Source of the DNA: an uncultured Selenomonas sp.
GTDB lineage: Bacteria > Bacillota > Negativicutes > Selenomonadales > Selenomonadaceae
NCBI GenBank assembly: GCA_900552565.1
Contig: USAK01000047.1
Span: 1 to 11,152 of the forward strand
DNA length: 11,152 bases
Direction of reading: 5' to 3'
A program made the position numbers and the translations under genes. Below the pieces are notes generated by a model that worked only from the letters and a program-made list of their open reading frames with translations, was not told where the DNA came from and did not search any database. Positions 1 through 6,037 of this stretch are shown in pieces; position 1 is the stretch's first letter, and each line of letters opens with the position of its first letter.

Positions 1-561
1 CTCACGGTGTATAACGAAACCCGTGTCCAGAAGGATGGGACCTACGTGAAGGCGTCCAACACGGCTGGGGAAAACCTCTCGGCGCTCGACAGTCAGGTGG
101 CTTCGAATGCTTCGGGTATCACGAATCTCAATGGCCGTGTGAGCAACCTCGACAGCAAGATCAACAAGGTCGGTGCCGGTGCGGCGGCTCTGGCGGCGCT
201 GCATCCTCTTGATTTCGACCCGGATGACAAGTGGGACTTCGCTGTTGGCTACGGCAACTACCGCGATGCCAACAGTGCGGCGGTCGGCGCGTTCTACCGC
301 CCGGATGAGGACACGATGTTCAGTCTCGGCACGAATTTCGGCAATGGCGAGAACATGATCAATGCAGGCGTCAGCTTCAAGTTCGGCCCGAAGGGCAAAT
401 CCCAGGTTCGCCCGGGCTCTACGCAGGAGATCACGGAGCTGCGCGCAACCGTCGCCCGCCAGGACGATCAGCTCAAGAAGCAGGACAGCGAGATCAAGGA
501 ACTCAAGGCCATGGTCCAGCAGCTCCTCGCTGCGCAGGACAAGAATACTGCAACCAAATAA
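1..561 (+). CDS. YadA-like trimeric autotransporter adhesin, C-terminal part (5' truncated)
   Basis: The frame is open from base 1, so this is the 3' end of a longer surface protein; the GTG at 7 is not taken as the start. Counting from base 1, residues about 30–60 form a stalk with N/D/L periodicity (SNLDSKINKVGAGAAALAAL). Residues about 77–129 are a YadA-type membrane anchor of four short amphipathic beta strands: KWDFAVGYG, AAVGAFYRP, MFSLGTNFG and MINAGVSFKFG. Three chains would form one 12-stranded barrel in the outer membrane and export the N-terminal stalk and head. Unusually, the protein does not end at the last strand. A Pro/Gly linker leads into about 40 residues of heptad coiled coil (142–180; a/d positions mostly I, V, L), which should lie in the periplasm. 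Family assignment is strong from the anchor pattern; the adhesion target cannot be seen because head and stalk lie outside the window. A strong hairpin follows at 592. Confidence 0.88.
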   Translation, partial: LTVYNETRVQKDGTYVKASNTAGENLSALDSQVASNASGITNLNGRVSNLDSKINKVGAGAAALAALHPLDFDPDDKWDFAVGYGNYRDANSAAVGAFYRPDEDTMFSLGTNFGNGENMINAGVSFKFGPKGKSQVRPGSTQEITELRATVARQDDQLKKQDSEIKELKAMVQQLLAAQDKNTATK

Positions 562-591
562 TATCGCATAGCTCGCTGCAAGCGGGTACCG

Positions 592-630
592 CAAGAGGCA
601 TAGGGGCCACAGCTCCTATGCCTCTTGTTG
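592..630 (+). terminator. Rho-independent-type terminator after the adhesin
   Basis: Perfect 13-bp stem CAAGAGGCATAGG (592–604) with CCTATGCCTCTTG (615–627), extendable inward by weak pairs. It is followed by a short T-rich run, TTGTTGTT. It lies 30 bp after the adhesin stop codon. Confidence 0.75.
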
Positions 631-638
631 TTGGATTA

Positions 639-647
639 TGGTATAAT
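639..647 (+). promoter_or_regulatory. Extended -10 promoter (TGGTATAAT) for the small decayed gene
   Basis: TGnTATAAT is an exact extended -10 element, placed directly after the adhesin terminator. No good -35 is present at 17 bp, as is common for extended -10 promoters. The -10 lies so close to the GGAGG (648–652) and ATG (660) that a transcript starting at about 654 would lose the Shine-Dalgarno. The element may therefore be fortuitous or a relic. Confidence 0.45.
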
Positions 648-659
648 GGAGGAAATCTA

Positions 660-858
660 ATGGATACTTGTCGATACGGATGGCTCGAAACTCAAGGCCA
701 TCGTGCGCGAGAGAAAACCGTCCCTGAGATGGGACGCGCGCTCGTCAAGGAGATCGAGTCCATTGCCGATCGAGTCCATTGCCAATGGCCGCCTGACGAA
801 GGCCGAGGCGTTCGGCTTCTCTGACATCGCAGTCGACCACGTTTGCCGCTACGTCTGA
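660..858 (+). pseudogene. Decayed small gene of unknown function (about 60 aa ancestor)
   Basis: GGAGG at 648–652 sits 7 bases before an ATG at 660, but protein-like sequence is spread over two frames. Frame A (codons from 664) gives ILVDTDGSKLKAIVRE. Near 709–713 a 2-base GA duplication moves sense into the ATG frame (REKTVPEMGRALVKEIESIA). A 16-bp tandem duplication (752–783) then returns it to frame A (IESIANGRLTKAEAFGFSD...), ending at TGA 856–858. The two insertions total 18 bases, so frame A is open throughout, but the stretch between them reads as nonsense and the only ATG is in the other frame. A spliced ancestor would be an acidic protein of about 60 residues with no family I recognise. 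As it stands the ATG frame gives a 54-residue product, probably non-functional. Sequencing error is less likely, because one lesion is a clean 16-bp repeat. Confidence 0.55.
752..783 (+). repeat. 16-bp perfect tandem duplication
   Basis: GATCGAGTCCATTGCC occurs at 752–767 and again at 768–783 without a spacer. It is 16 bases long, so it shifts the reading frame of the small gene it lies in. It looks like a replication-slippage event. Confidence 0.9.
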
Positions 859-907
859 TGGCAGCACATCTTCTGCTGTTCCCCTGAGCCATGCCTCGGC
901 TCTATGG

Positions 908-950
908 CTGCCGCTTCGCGATAAGCATTTCGCAAAGCGGCAGTTTTTTT
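908..950 (+). terminator. Rho-independent terminator after the decayed gene
   Basis: 14-bp stem with one mismatch: CTGCCGCTTCGCGA (908–921) with TCGCAAAGCGGCAG (930–943). It has an 8-base loop and seven T residues (944–950). Its strength suggests the decayed gene was once an independent transcription unit. Confidence 0.88.
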
Positions 951-1057
951 GTATGATAGAGGCAGGGCAGGATTTTCAGGTGAATTTTACCAAGACTGGT
1001 TAAAATAGGTACAGGGAATTGGCTTATACGCTCGTTTCGAATCAGGAAGGGATTGCA

Positions 1058-2398
1058 ATGGACAAAGATTATAGGAGACAAGATCATGGCCGCCAGGAAA
1101 GAGAGGCGCAGGGCAGGAAGATGTCGCGGCGCAGGTTCTTGGCCATCTGCGCGGGTGCTGTCGTGCTGGCAGGCGGCGGCTGGGCGCTCTCGCGCACGGA
1201 GCTGGCGGGACGGCTGGCCAAGCACGCGCTCGGCGCAGCGCAGGGAAGGCCCGTCCTGCGCGATCTGCGCCAGGTCATCGCGTCGGACAATGCCCATGCG
1301 CGCACGATCATGTGGCAGGCGGATGTAAAATGGACGGATGCGGTCGTCGAGTACCGCCGGAAGGGTGCGAAAGCCATCGAATCGAGCCCGGCTGCGCGCG
1401 AATCGTTCACGGACGATGGCGTGACGGTCGAGCTCTACACGGCAAGGCTCTGCGGACTGGAGGCAGGCCAGTCGTATGAATACTGCATCAGGGCGGACGG
1501 CCAGTGCGATGACTGGCACGCGCTGCAGACGGATGACGGCGGTGCATTCTCAGCGCTGATTTTCCCGGATTCGCAGTCGAATGACTACACGGACTGGAAG
1601 CACCTCGCGCAGGGGGCGGCAGAGCGCAATAAAGGAGCGGACTTCTTCATCAATATGGGGGATCTCGTCGACAACGGCGAGGATCACCGCCAGTGGGAGG
1701 CGTGGTTCGATGCGGTCGCGGGCATCATCGATCGCATCCCTGTGGCCCCCTTGATGGGCAATCATGAGACTTACAACGAGGACTGGAAAGTCCGCGAGCC
1801 TGTGGCGTACCTGCATGAATTCGCACTGCCCGCAAACGGCAGCGATGCGTTTGCGGGGCGCTACTACTCGTTCGACTACGGCCCGGCGCACTTCATCGTG
1901 CTTGACACGCAGACGGAAGAGGCAGCGGACTTCCATCAGGGCCTGCTCGAAGCGCAGCAGGCATGGTTCCGCGAGGATGTCCGGCAGTCGGACAAGAAGT
2001 GGAAGATCGTGCTGATGCACAAGGATCCCCTGCAGTACCGCATCACGAACCGGCTGGACCGCAAGGAGGGCTTCTCGGACGAGGGGCGTGCCTGGATGCC
2101 GCTCTTTGATGCAGCGGGCATCGATGTCGTCTTCTCGGCGCACCTGCATACGTATCGCAACCGCGGCCATATCAAGAACTTCCAGCGTGATGCAAGCGGG
2201 CCGCTCTACATCCTGACAGGCGTCGCGGGCAATGTGCGCTATCCGGGGCTCTGGGTCGACCATGCGCTCGACAAGGTCATCGCGCCGCAGCCGGAGACAG
2301 ACAATTACCTGACGCTCTGTGTCAAGGAAGCGAGTGTGGAGATCGCCTGCTTCCTGCCGGACGGCACAGAGATTGACCGCGAGACCTTGCGGAAATAA
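1058..2398 (+). CDS. Tat-exported purple-acid-phosphatase-like metallophosphoesterase
   Basis: 446 aa from ATG 1058, which has AGGAAGG 7 bases upstream. A TTG at 1019 in the same frame has no such site. A second ATG at 1121 (codon 22) would start right at the signal. Residues 23–45 are a twin-arginine signal (SRRRFLAICAGA, then a hydrophobic core), so the folded protein is exported to the periplasm. Residues about 65–160 resemble the fibronectin-like N domain of purple acid phosphatases (DNAHARTIMW...LCGLEAGQSYEYCIRADG). The calcineurin-like metal centre follows: D171 (FPDSQSND), GD 201–202 (MGDLVDNG), GNHE 234–237, H321 (LMHKD) and H362/H364 (SAHLHTYRN). All usual metal ligands appear present. 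It probably hydrolyses phosphate mono- or diesters outside the cytoplasm; the substrate is unknown. It stands alone between terminators. Confidence 0.85.
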   Translation: MDKDYRRQDHGRQEREAQGRKMSRRRFLAICAGAVVLAGGGWALSRTELAGRLAKHALGAAQGRPVLRDLRQVIASDNAHARTIMWQADVKWTDAVVEYRRKGAKAIESSPAARESFTDDGVTVELYTARLCGLEAGQSYEYCIRADGQCDDWHALQTDDGGAFSALIFPDSQSNDYTDWKHLAQGAAERNKGADFFINMGDLVDNGEDHRQWEAWFDAVAGIIDRIPVAPLMGNHETYNEDWKVREPVAYLHEFALPANGSDAFAGRYYSFDYGPAHFIVLDTQTEEAADFHQGLLEAQQAWFREDVRQSDKKWKIVLMHKDPLQYRITNRLDRKEGFSDEGRAWMPLFDAAGIDVVFSAHLHTYRNRGHIKNFQRDASGPLYILTGVAGNVRYPGLWVDHALDKVIAPQPETDNYLTLCVKEASVEIACFLPDGTEIDRETLRK

Positions 2399-2446
2399 GA
2401 TAATCGCAAACAAGAACATTCGATAAGTTTTATGTTTCTAAAGAGT

Positions 2447-2484
2447 AAAAAATAGGCTTCCGCTTTTTTGGGAAGCCTATTTTT
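2447..2484 (+). terminator. Terminator of the metallophosphoesterase gene
   Basis: Perfect 14-bp stem AAAAATAGGCTTCC (2448–2461) with GGAAGCCTATTTTT (2471–2484). The loop has nine bases and the stem ends in a T run. The A-run on the left arm makes it potentially active in both directions. Confidence 0.9.
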
Positions 2485-2595
2485 GTGTTCGGTTACGGTT
2501 TCGTGGTCAAAGGGAAGGTCAGGGGGAAAGTAGTGCCTTTTTCGAGCTGGCTCGCTATTGTTAGATGCTATCAAACACATAAAAGGATAGTCCCG

Positions 2596-2613
2596 TAACG
2601 GTATTAACGGTAT
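2596..2613 (+). repeat. 9-bp tandem direct repeat TAACGGTAT x2
   Basis: TAACGGTAT at 2596–2604 and 2605–2613, head to tail and perfect, 15 bp before the dyad. Confidence 0.85.
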
Positions 2614-2627
2614 GACAAGCCAAAAGT

Positions 2628-2662
2628 TTTAGTTCCGATAATTTATACTTATCGGAACTAAA
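2628..2662. repeat. Perfect 14-bp inverted repeat (dif-/recombination-site-like dyad)
   Basis: TTTAGTTCCGATAA (2628–2641) and TTATCGGAACTAAA (2649–2662) flank a 7-base AT spacer, TTTATAC. Two 11-bp arms around a 6–8 bp AT core is the build of Xer/tyrosine-recombinase core sites. The left arm AGTTCCGATAA resembles the Firmicute dif left arm (as I recall it, ACTTCCTATAA), but the two arms here are perfectly symmetric, unlike chromosomal dif. Alternatives are a weak terminator (a T run follows at 2668–2672) or a regulator operator. Confidence 0.6.
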
Positions 2663-2690
2663 CTGCATTTTTACAGTCATTGCGGTTTTT

Positions 2691-2749
2691 GGTATTACTC
2701 ATATAATCCCTGTAATACTGAATAATACCAGTAATATATAGGTATTACT
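2691..2749. repeat. Array of TATTAC / GTAATA short repeats
   Basis: GGTATTACT is repeated at 2691–2699 and 2741–2749, exactly 50 bp apart. Inverted copies of its core, GTAATA, lie at 2712–2717 and 2731–2736. The centres are 19, 19 and 12 bp apart. A multi-site protein-binding array is possible. Confidence 0.55.
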
Positions 2750-2781
2750 TATGGGATTTCACGAATAACTTCGCCCCATAT

Positions 2782-2821
2782 ATCCGTAACCATCCGTACG
2801 CCGCCAGTCATTTGCCAGTCA
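2782..2821 (+). repeat. Two pairs of short phased direct repeats
   Basis: ATCCGTA occurs at 2782–2788 and 2792–2798 (10-bp step). GCCAGTCA occurs at 2803–2810 and 2814–2821 (11-bp step). Steps of one helical turn are typical of arm-type recombinase sites or tandem operators. Confidence 0.55.
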
Positions 2822-2830
2822 AAATATAAC

Positions 2831-2877
2831 AGAAAGCCCCGCTGTATCTGATGATGCTGGCAGATACAGCAGGGCTT
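2831..2877 (-). terminator. nudC: Terminator of nudC (reads on - strand)
   Basis: 15–16 bp stem with one mismatch: AGCCCCGCTGTATCT (2835–2849) and AGATACAGCAGGGCT (2862–2876). On the - strand it is followed by a T-rich tract. It lies 42 bp beyond the nudC stop codon. Confidence 0.75.
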
Positions 2878-2918
2878 CTAGTTCCAAGTATTATATTGAA
2901 TACGTTAGTTTTAGCAAC

Positions 2919-3758
2919 TCAGCACGGTTTGCCGTCCTTGAATCTGGCCATCATTTCGTTGGTCAGGCTCCAGTCGTCTGGCTGCAGGATGACTTCTTCC
3001 GGTTTGGCCCAAAATGCGCGGCTGAGCTCGTCTTTGTCCATCTTGATGGTATCGTCGCCGTCGAGGTCGCAGTAAAAACCAGCAAGGATGTCGGCGGCGC
3101 TGCCCCATGGCTGGGATTTGTAGTAGCGGATATTCTTGACCTTGAGACCGACTTCTTCCTTGACTTCGCGGGCAACGGTTTCCTCAAACGTCTCGCCAAT
3201 CTCCGTAAAGCCGGCAATCAGGGCGTAAACCGTGGCGTCGTTATGACTGGCCGCGTAGCGCGTCAGAAGAATCCTGCCGTCGTGCAGGACGCCGACGATG
3301 ATGGCCGGATTGATGCGCGGATAGATGACATGATTGCACTTTGGGCAGCGCAGCGCGCGTTCTTTGGCGTCAAGCACGGTCTTGTGACCGCAGACGCCGC
3401 AGAAACGGTTCGTCAGATACCAGCCGCGCAGATGCAGCGCCGTGTAAAATGCGTAGAAGCTCGGCAGCTTGGCCTCTTTGTTCTCGCGGATGCTGCGGAT
3501 GGGTTCAAAATCAAAACCTTCCGGCAGGACAGGCTTGGCATCCCCGAGCAGCAGGAAAAATTCTTTCTTGCCAATGGTAAAGAGATAAACACAGCCCTCC
3601 GGACGCCCAAGCTGGGCAAACGTCGGGAAAAGCTTGCCCTCGTCTTTGCGCACCAGCACGTCACGCCCTTCAAAATAAAAGATGACACTGTCATCCTTCG
3701 GTTCTGCCGCTGGCTTATATTGATTATCCAGTTTCTTTGGAGCAATATCCTGAATCAT
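2919..3758 (-). CDS. nudC: NudC-type NAD+ diphosphatase (Nudix hydrolase)
   Basis: 279 aa, close to the family's usual length of about 260–310. ATG at 3758 is preceded by AAAGGAT about 9 bases upstream. The order is typical for NudC: a variable N-terminal domain (1–115); a four-cysteine zinc ribbon (C120, C123, C138, C141); then the Nudix fold with a perfect box at 183–205 (GFTEIGE...REVKEEVGL, matching GX5EX7REUXEEXGU), which binds the catalytic Mg/Mn. The NudC signature SQPW is at 215–218, but the PFP that normally follows is replaced by GSAADIL. Family members cut NAD(H) to NMN(H) and AMP, and the E. coli enzyme also removes NAD caps from RNA. The changed signature could alter base or substrate choice. 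The gene has its own terminator; a weak -10 lies about 63 bp upstream. Confidence 0.85.
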   Translation of the reverse strand: MIQDIAPKKLDNQYKPAAEPKDDSVIFYFEGRDVLVRKDEGKLFPTFAQLGRPEGCVYLFTIGKKEFFLLLGDAKPVLPEGFDFEPIRSIRENKEAKLPSFYAFYTALHLRGWYLTNRFCGVCGHKTVLDAKERALRCPKCNHVIYPRINPAIIVGVLHDGRILLTRYAASHNDATVYALIAGFTEIGETFEETVAREVKEEVGLKVKNIRYYKSQPWGSAADILAGFYCDLDGDDTIKMDKDELSRAFWAKPEEVILQPDDWSLTNEMMARFKDGKPC

Positions 3759-3820
3759 GCCCGTCCATCCTTTCTGATGTCTTATTTGTTTTATTGATTT
3801 ATTTTTGCAAAGCTTCTTCT

Positions 3821-3826
3821 AGTATA
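3821..3826 (-). promoter_or_regulatory. Possible -10 (TATACT) for nudC
   Basis: TATACT on the - strand, about 63 bp before the nudC ATG, in an AT-rich gap. At the 16–18 bp spacing only T-rich, non-consensus -35 hexamers occur, so this is tentative. Confidence 0.35.
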
Positions 3827-3913
3827 GCTAAAAATGTGTGAAAAGAAAAGCAAAAACCTCCGCACCAAACTGCTGTAATCCATTGCTATAATGCGATGTA
3901 AGCAGTATCTAAA

Positions 3914-4546
3914 TTATTCCTGATACCAAGGCCGAACTTTTTCCGCCGCAACAGTCGTCGGTGCGGAATGCCCTGACAGCAGCAGTGTCTCATCCGGCAG
4001 GGTCAGTATCCTCGTACGAATGCCCCGTAAAAGTGTCTCTTCGTCGCCGCCGTACATATCTGTGCGGCCGTAGCTGCCCTGAAAGATGGAATCACCGACA
4101 AAAGCAGCCTCATCTGCCTCCGCATAATAAATGACGCCATCGGCCGTATGCCCGGGCAGATTCAGCAGCTTTACCCGAAAATCCGGCTTGTCTTTCAAGG
4201 AAATCAGAGAACCATCTGCAAGATACGTGACATTTTTGAGTACAAGGGGCTCCTCTGTCTGTGAAGAAAGATTCCAGACGGGATTCTCGGCATAGAGTCT
4301 GCCCTGCTCGCCCATGTACACAGGGATATGAAGCTTTTCCTGAATTGCATTGACCGCGCCGATATGGTCAAAATGGCCGTGCGTCAGCAGAACGGCCTCG
4401 ATGGTCAGCCCCTTTTCCTCGATGAGCGCTAAGAGTTTCTTTGCCTGAGCGCCGGGGTCAATGAGAAAGCCATGCTTCGTCTCATTGTCAGCGTAAATAT
4501 AGGCATTCGTCGGGATGTATTTGGTCACTGTTGCCTGTAAAATCAC
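3914..4546 (-). CDS. Metallo-beta-lactamase-fold hydrolase, glyoxalase II-like
   Basis: 210 aa from a GTG start at 4546, supported by a strong GGGGGAG 6 bases upstream. The dinuclear metal site is complete: H56-x-H58-x-D60-H61 (THGHFDHIG), H133 (NLPGHTADG), D152 (FVGDSIFQ) and H193 (SGHSAPTTV). The GDSIFQGSYGRTD stretch and the short length place it in the small YcbL/GloB-like group that hydrolyses thioesters such as S-lactoylglutathione, but the C-terminal substrate domain of true GloB is missing. The exact substrate is therefore unknown. It should be cytoplasmic, as no signal peptide is seen. It is the last gene of a - strand run dac > HD hydrolase > this gene, starting 60 bp after the HD gene. 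No convincing terminator follows; a mismatched hairpin near 3870–3905 lacks a T run. Confidence 0.82.
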   Translation of the reverse strand: MILQATVTKYIPTNAYIYADNETKHGFLIDPGAQAKKLLALIEEKGLTIEAVLLTHGHFDHIGAVNAIQEKLHIPVYMGEQGRLYAENPVWNLSSQTEEPLVLKNVTYLADGSLISLKDKPDFRVKLLNLPGHTADGVIYYAEADEAAFVGDSIFQGSYGRTDMYGGDEETLLRGIRTRILTLPDETLLLSGHSAPTTVAAEKVRPWYQE

Positions 4547-4594
4547 GGGAATCTCCCCCTTTCTATTTCCATTGTGAAGTTCAGATGATGTTTG

Positions 4595-4614
4595 CTTTAG
4601 TCAACTTTAGTCAA
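4595..4614. repeat. 10-bp tandem repeat overlapping the HD gene stop codon
   Basis: CTTTAGTCAA at 4595–4604 and 4605–4614, head to tail. The upstream copy contains the TAA stop of the HD gene. On the - strand each copy reads TTGACTAAAG, which resembles a -35 hexamer, but no -10 sits at the right distance. Confidence 0.8.
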
Positions 4615-5122
4615 GGCTGTAAATCGTGTTCAGGAGGCGCGTGCCCGTCGCCGTGCGGAAGACCTTTTCGCGGAAAGAAAGCAGTGCCTTTGGCGAAAGC
4701 TCATCCTCATAAGCATTGACGAGGAAGTCAGCCTCGAGCAGAATCTGATAATCCTCACCATCGACATGCTTGTACGTATGATGATGGCCAATAAGATACG
4801 CGATGCGCTCCATCATGGCCTCAGGAATCCCAGATACCTCATGCAAAAGCTGGCGCGCCGGCTCCGGCCCCTCTTTTTCCTGATAAATACCGGCAGGGCT
4901 GCCGTATTTCTTTTCGGCCGCATGGATGCCGATATCATGCAGGATGGCCGCGAGCTCCAGCGTCTGCTGCGTTTCTTCCGGCAGATCTTCCCCGCGGCCA
5001 ATCAGAGCCGCATACGTGTAGACCTTGATGAGATGCTGGATGCGCTTCGCATCCCCCTTGTCGAACGCAATCATCGCGTTGAGCACTTCATCGCGTTTCT
5101 TGTCAAATACCGTTGTTTCCAT
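4607..5122 (-). CDS. HD-domain phosphohydrolase
   Basis: 171 aa; ATG 5122 with AGGAGG 5 bases upstream, an excellent start. The HD metal-binding set is visible: H30 (RIQHLIKVYTYAALIG), H62-D63 (AAILHDIGIHAAE), a histidine cluster H113–H115 (LIGHHHTYKHVDG) and D132 (ILLEADFLVNAY). This arrangement matches small stand-alone HD hydrolases acting on phosphate esters such as nucleotides. The sequence does not show which, and there is no sensor or synthetase domain, so a (p)ppGpp or cyclic-nucleotide role is not supported. It starts 23 bp after the D,D-carboxypeptidase stop and is almost certainly co-transcribed with it; the metallo-beta-lactamase-fold gene follows 60 bp later. Cytoplasmic. Confidence 0.82.
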   Translation of the reverse strand: METTVFDKKRDEVLNAMIAFDKGDAKRIQHLIKVYTYAALIGRGEDLPEETQQTLELAAILHDIGIHAAEKKYGSPAGIYQEKEGPEPARQLLHEVSGIPEAMMERIAYLIGHHHTYKHVDGEDYQILLEADFLVNAYEDELSPKALLSFREKVFRTATGTRLLNTIYSLD

Positions 5123-5145
5123 GTCAGCCTCCTGAAAATAAAAAT

Positions 5146-5985
5146 TTACTTCTGCTCCTGTGCAAAGCCATAATCGAGCAGCTCTGCGGCTTCGCTGAAG
5201 CGGGTCTCGTCGTCGTCGGAATGCATGACGACGGCGATGAGCTCGCGGCCGTCACGTGTGGCAGCGGCACTGACGCAGCCGCGGGCAGCACTCGTCCAGC
5301 CTGTCTTGATGCCCGTGCAGCCGGGATATTTGTCAAGCAGCTCATTCGTATTGACGCAGTACGTCGTATGGCCCTGCGGCGCGATATAATAGATGCGTTT
5401 CTCCTTCGTGCCGACAATCTGGCGGAATTTGTCCAGCTTCATGCCGTAGGCCGCAATCTTCGCCATGTCGCGGGCCGTCGAGTAATGGTCGGGGTCCGGC
5501 ATGCCGTTCATATTGACAAAATGCGTGTTGACCGCGCCAATTTCTTTGGCTTTGGCATTCATCATATCGGCAAAAGAAGCCTCGTCGCCGCCAAGGGCTT
5601 CGCCGATAGCCGTGGCCGCGCCGTTGTCAGAAATCATCATCATCTGCTGCGTGATATCCGCGAGGCGCAGGGCGTATCCCGGATAAAGCCGCGTGCATTC
5701 GACATTGGCCGCGTTGTCGCTGACCGTGATGATTTGGTCAGGGCTGCCTTTCTCGATAGCAAGGATGCACGTCATCATCTTCGTCATGCTCGCCGGATAC
5801 TCGCGCTTGTCCGCGTTTTTCTCGTAGAGCACCTGCCCCGTCTGCTCATCCATGACAATGGCCGCATCGGCCGTAATCTCCGGCGCCGCCGCAAGGCACG
5901 CCGCCGTCCAGACGAGCAGCAGCATACATGTCAGGATACTGACACGGATGTTCCTGCCGATGGTTCTGATCGTTCCTATGAACAT
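5146..5985 (-). CDS. D-alanyl-D-alanine carboxypeptidase (peptidase S11, penicillin-binding)
   Basis: 279 aa from ATG 5985 with GAGG upstream. The frame extends to a TTG at 6066, but the promoter (-10 at 6038–6043) lies inside that extension, so 5985 is the real start. Residues 1–34 are a signal peptide (RTIGRNIR, hydrophobic core, then AACLAAA). The serine active-site triad is intact: S66-M-T-K69 (YPASMTKMMT), S119-D-N121 (MMISDNGA) and K227-T-G229 (TGIKTGWTS). The enzyme trims the terminal D-Ala from peptidoglycan pentapeptides in the periplasm and is a penicillin target. It is shorter than PBP5-type enzymes: it ends soon after the transpeptidase-like domain, with no PBP5 C-terminal beta domain and no amphipathic anchor, so it is probably soluble or loosely bound. 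First gene of the operon with the HD and metallo-beta-lactamase-fold genes; dacF/dacB-like, exact symbol not assigned. Confidence 0.9.
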   Translation of the reverse strand: MFIGTIRTIGRNIRVSILTCMLLLVWTAACLAAAPEITADAAIVMDEQTGQVLYEKNADKREYPASMTKMMTCILAIEKGSPDQIITVSDNAANVECTRLYPGYALRLADITQQMMMISDNGAATAIGEALGGDEASFADMMNAKAKEIGAVNTHFVNMNGMPDPDHYSTARDMAKIAAYGMKLDKFRQIVGTKEKRIYYIAPQGHTTYCVNTNELLDKYPGCTGIKTGWTSAARGCVSAAATRDGRELIAVVMHSDDDETRFSEAAELLDYGFAQEQK

Positions 5986-6037
5986 GAAATAAAGACCTCG
6001 ATTCCTGATTTTGATTTTGTCACAAAGACTCTCTTGC

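Larger units (their letters stand above)
2485..2830. other. AT-rich, repeat-dense intergenic stretch without a gene
   Basis: About 345 bp between the terminators of two convergent genes, clearly more AT-rich than its surroundings. No credible gene is present. A 37-codon + strand reading from GTG 2485 to TAA 2598, and a short - strand peptide around 2754–2815 ending at TAA, look vaguely protein-like but have no sensible start or ribosome site. The stretch holds a 9-bp tandem repeat, a 14-bp dyad, four TATTAC/GTAATA copies, and two pairs of short direct repeats spaced 10 and 11 bp apart; these are listed separately. This mix is typical of recombinase-binding (attachment) regions or the scar of a departed mobile element. 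That reading is inference: no integrase or transposase is in the window. Confidence 0.6.

Noticed and set aside
1001..1006. TAAAAT as promoter of the metallophosphoesterase
   Set aside because: No -35 at suitable distance and not a true extended -10; too weak to list.
1550..2419. Long - strand open frame (289 codons) opposite the metallophosphoesterase
   Set aside because: GC-rich third positions keep the complementary frame open. The + strand protein carries all the catalytic motifs; the - strand one has none.
2485..2598. 37-codon + strand reading from GTG
   Set aside because: The start lies in the terminator stem, and there is no convincing Shine-Dalgarno site or recognisable family. It could be a remnant tail of an element, but this is not supportable alone.
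3870..3905. Terminator or small RNA hairpin after the metallo-beta-lactamase-fold gene
   Set aside because: CTGCT...AGCAG arms pair, but three internal mismatches and no T run make it too weak. A TATAAT within it on the + strand has no gene to serve.
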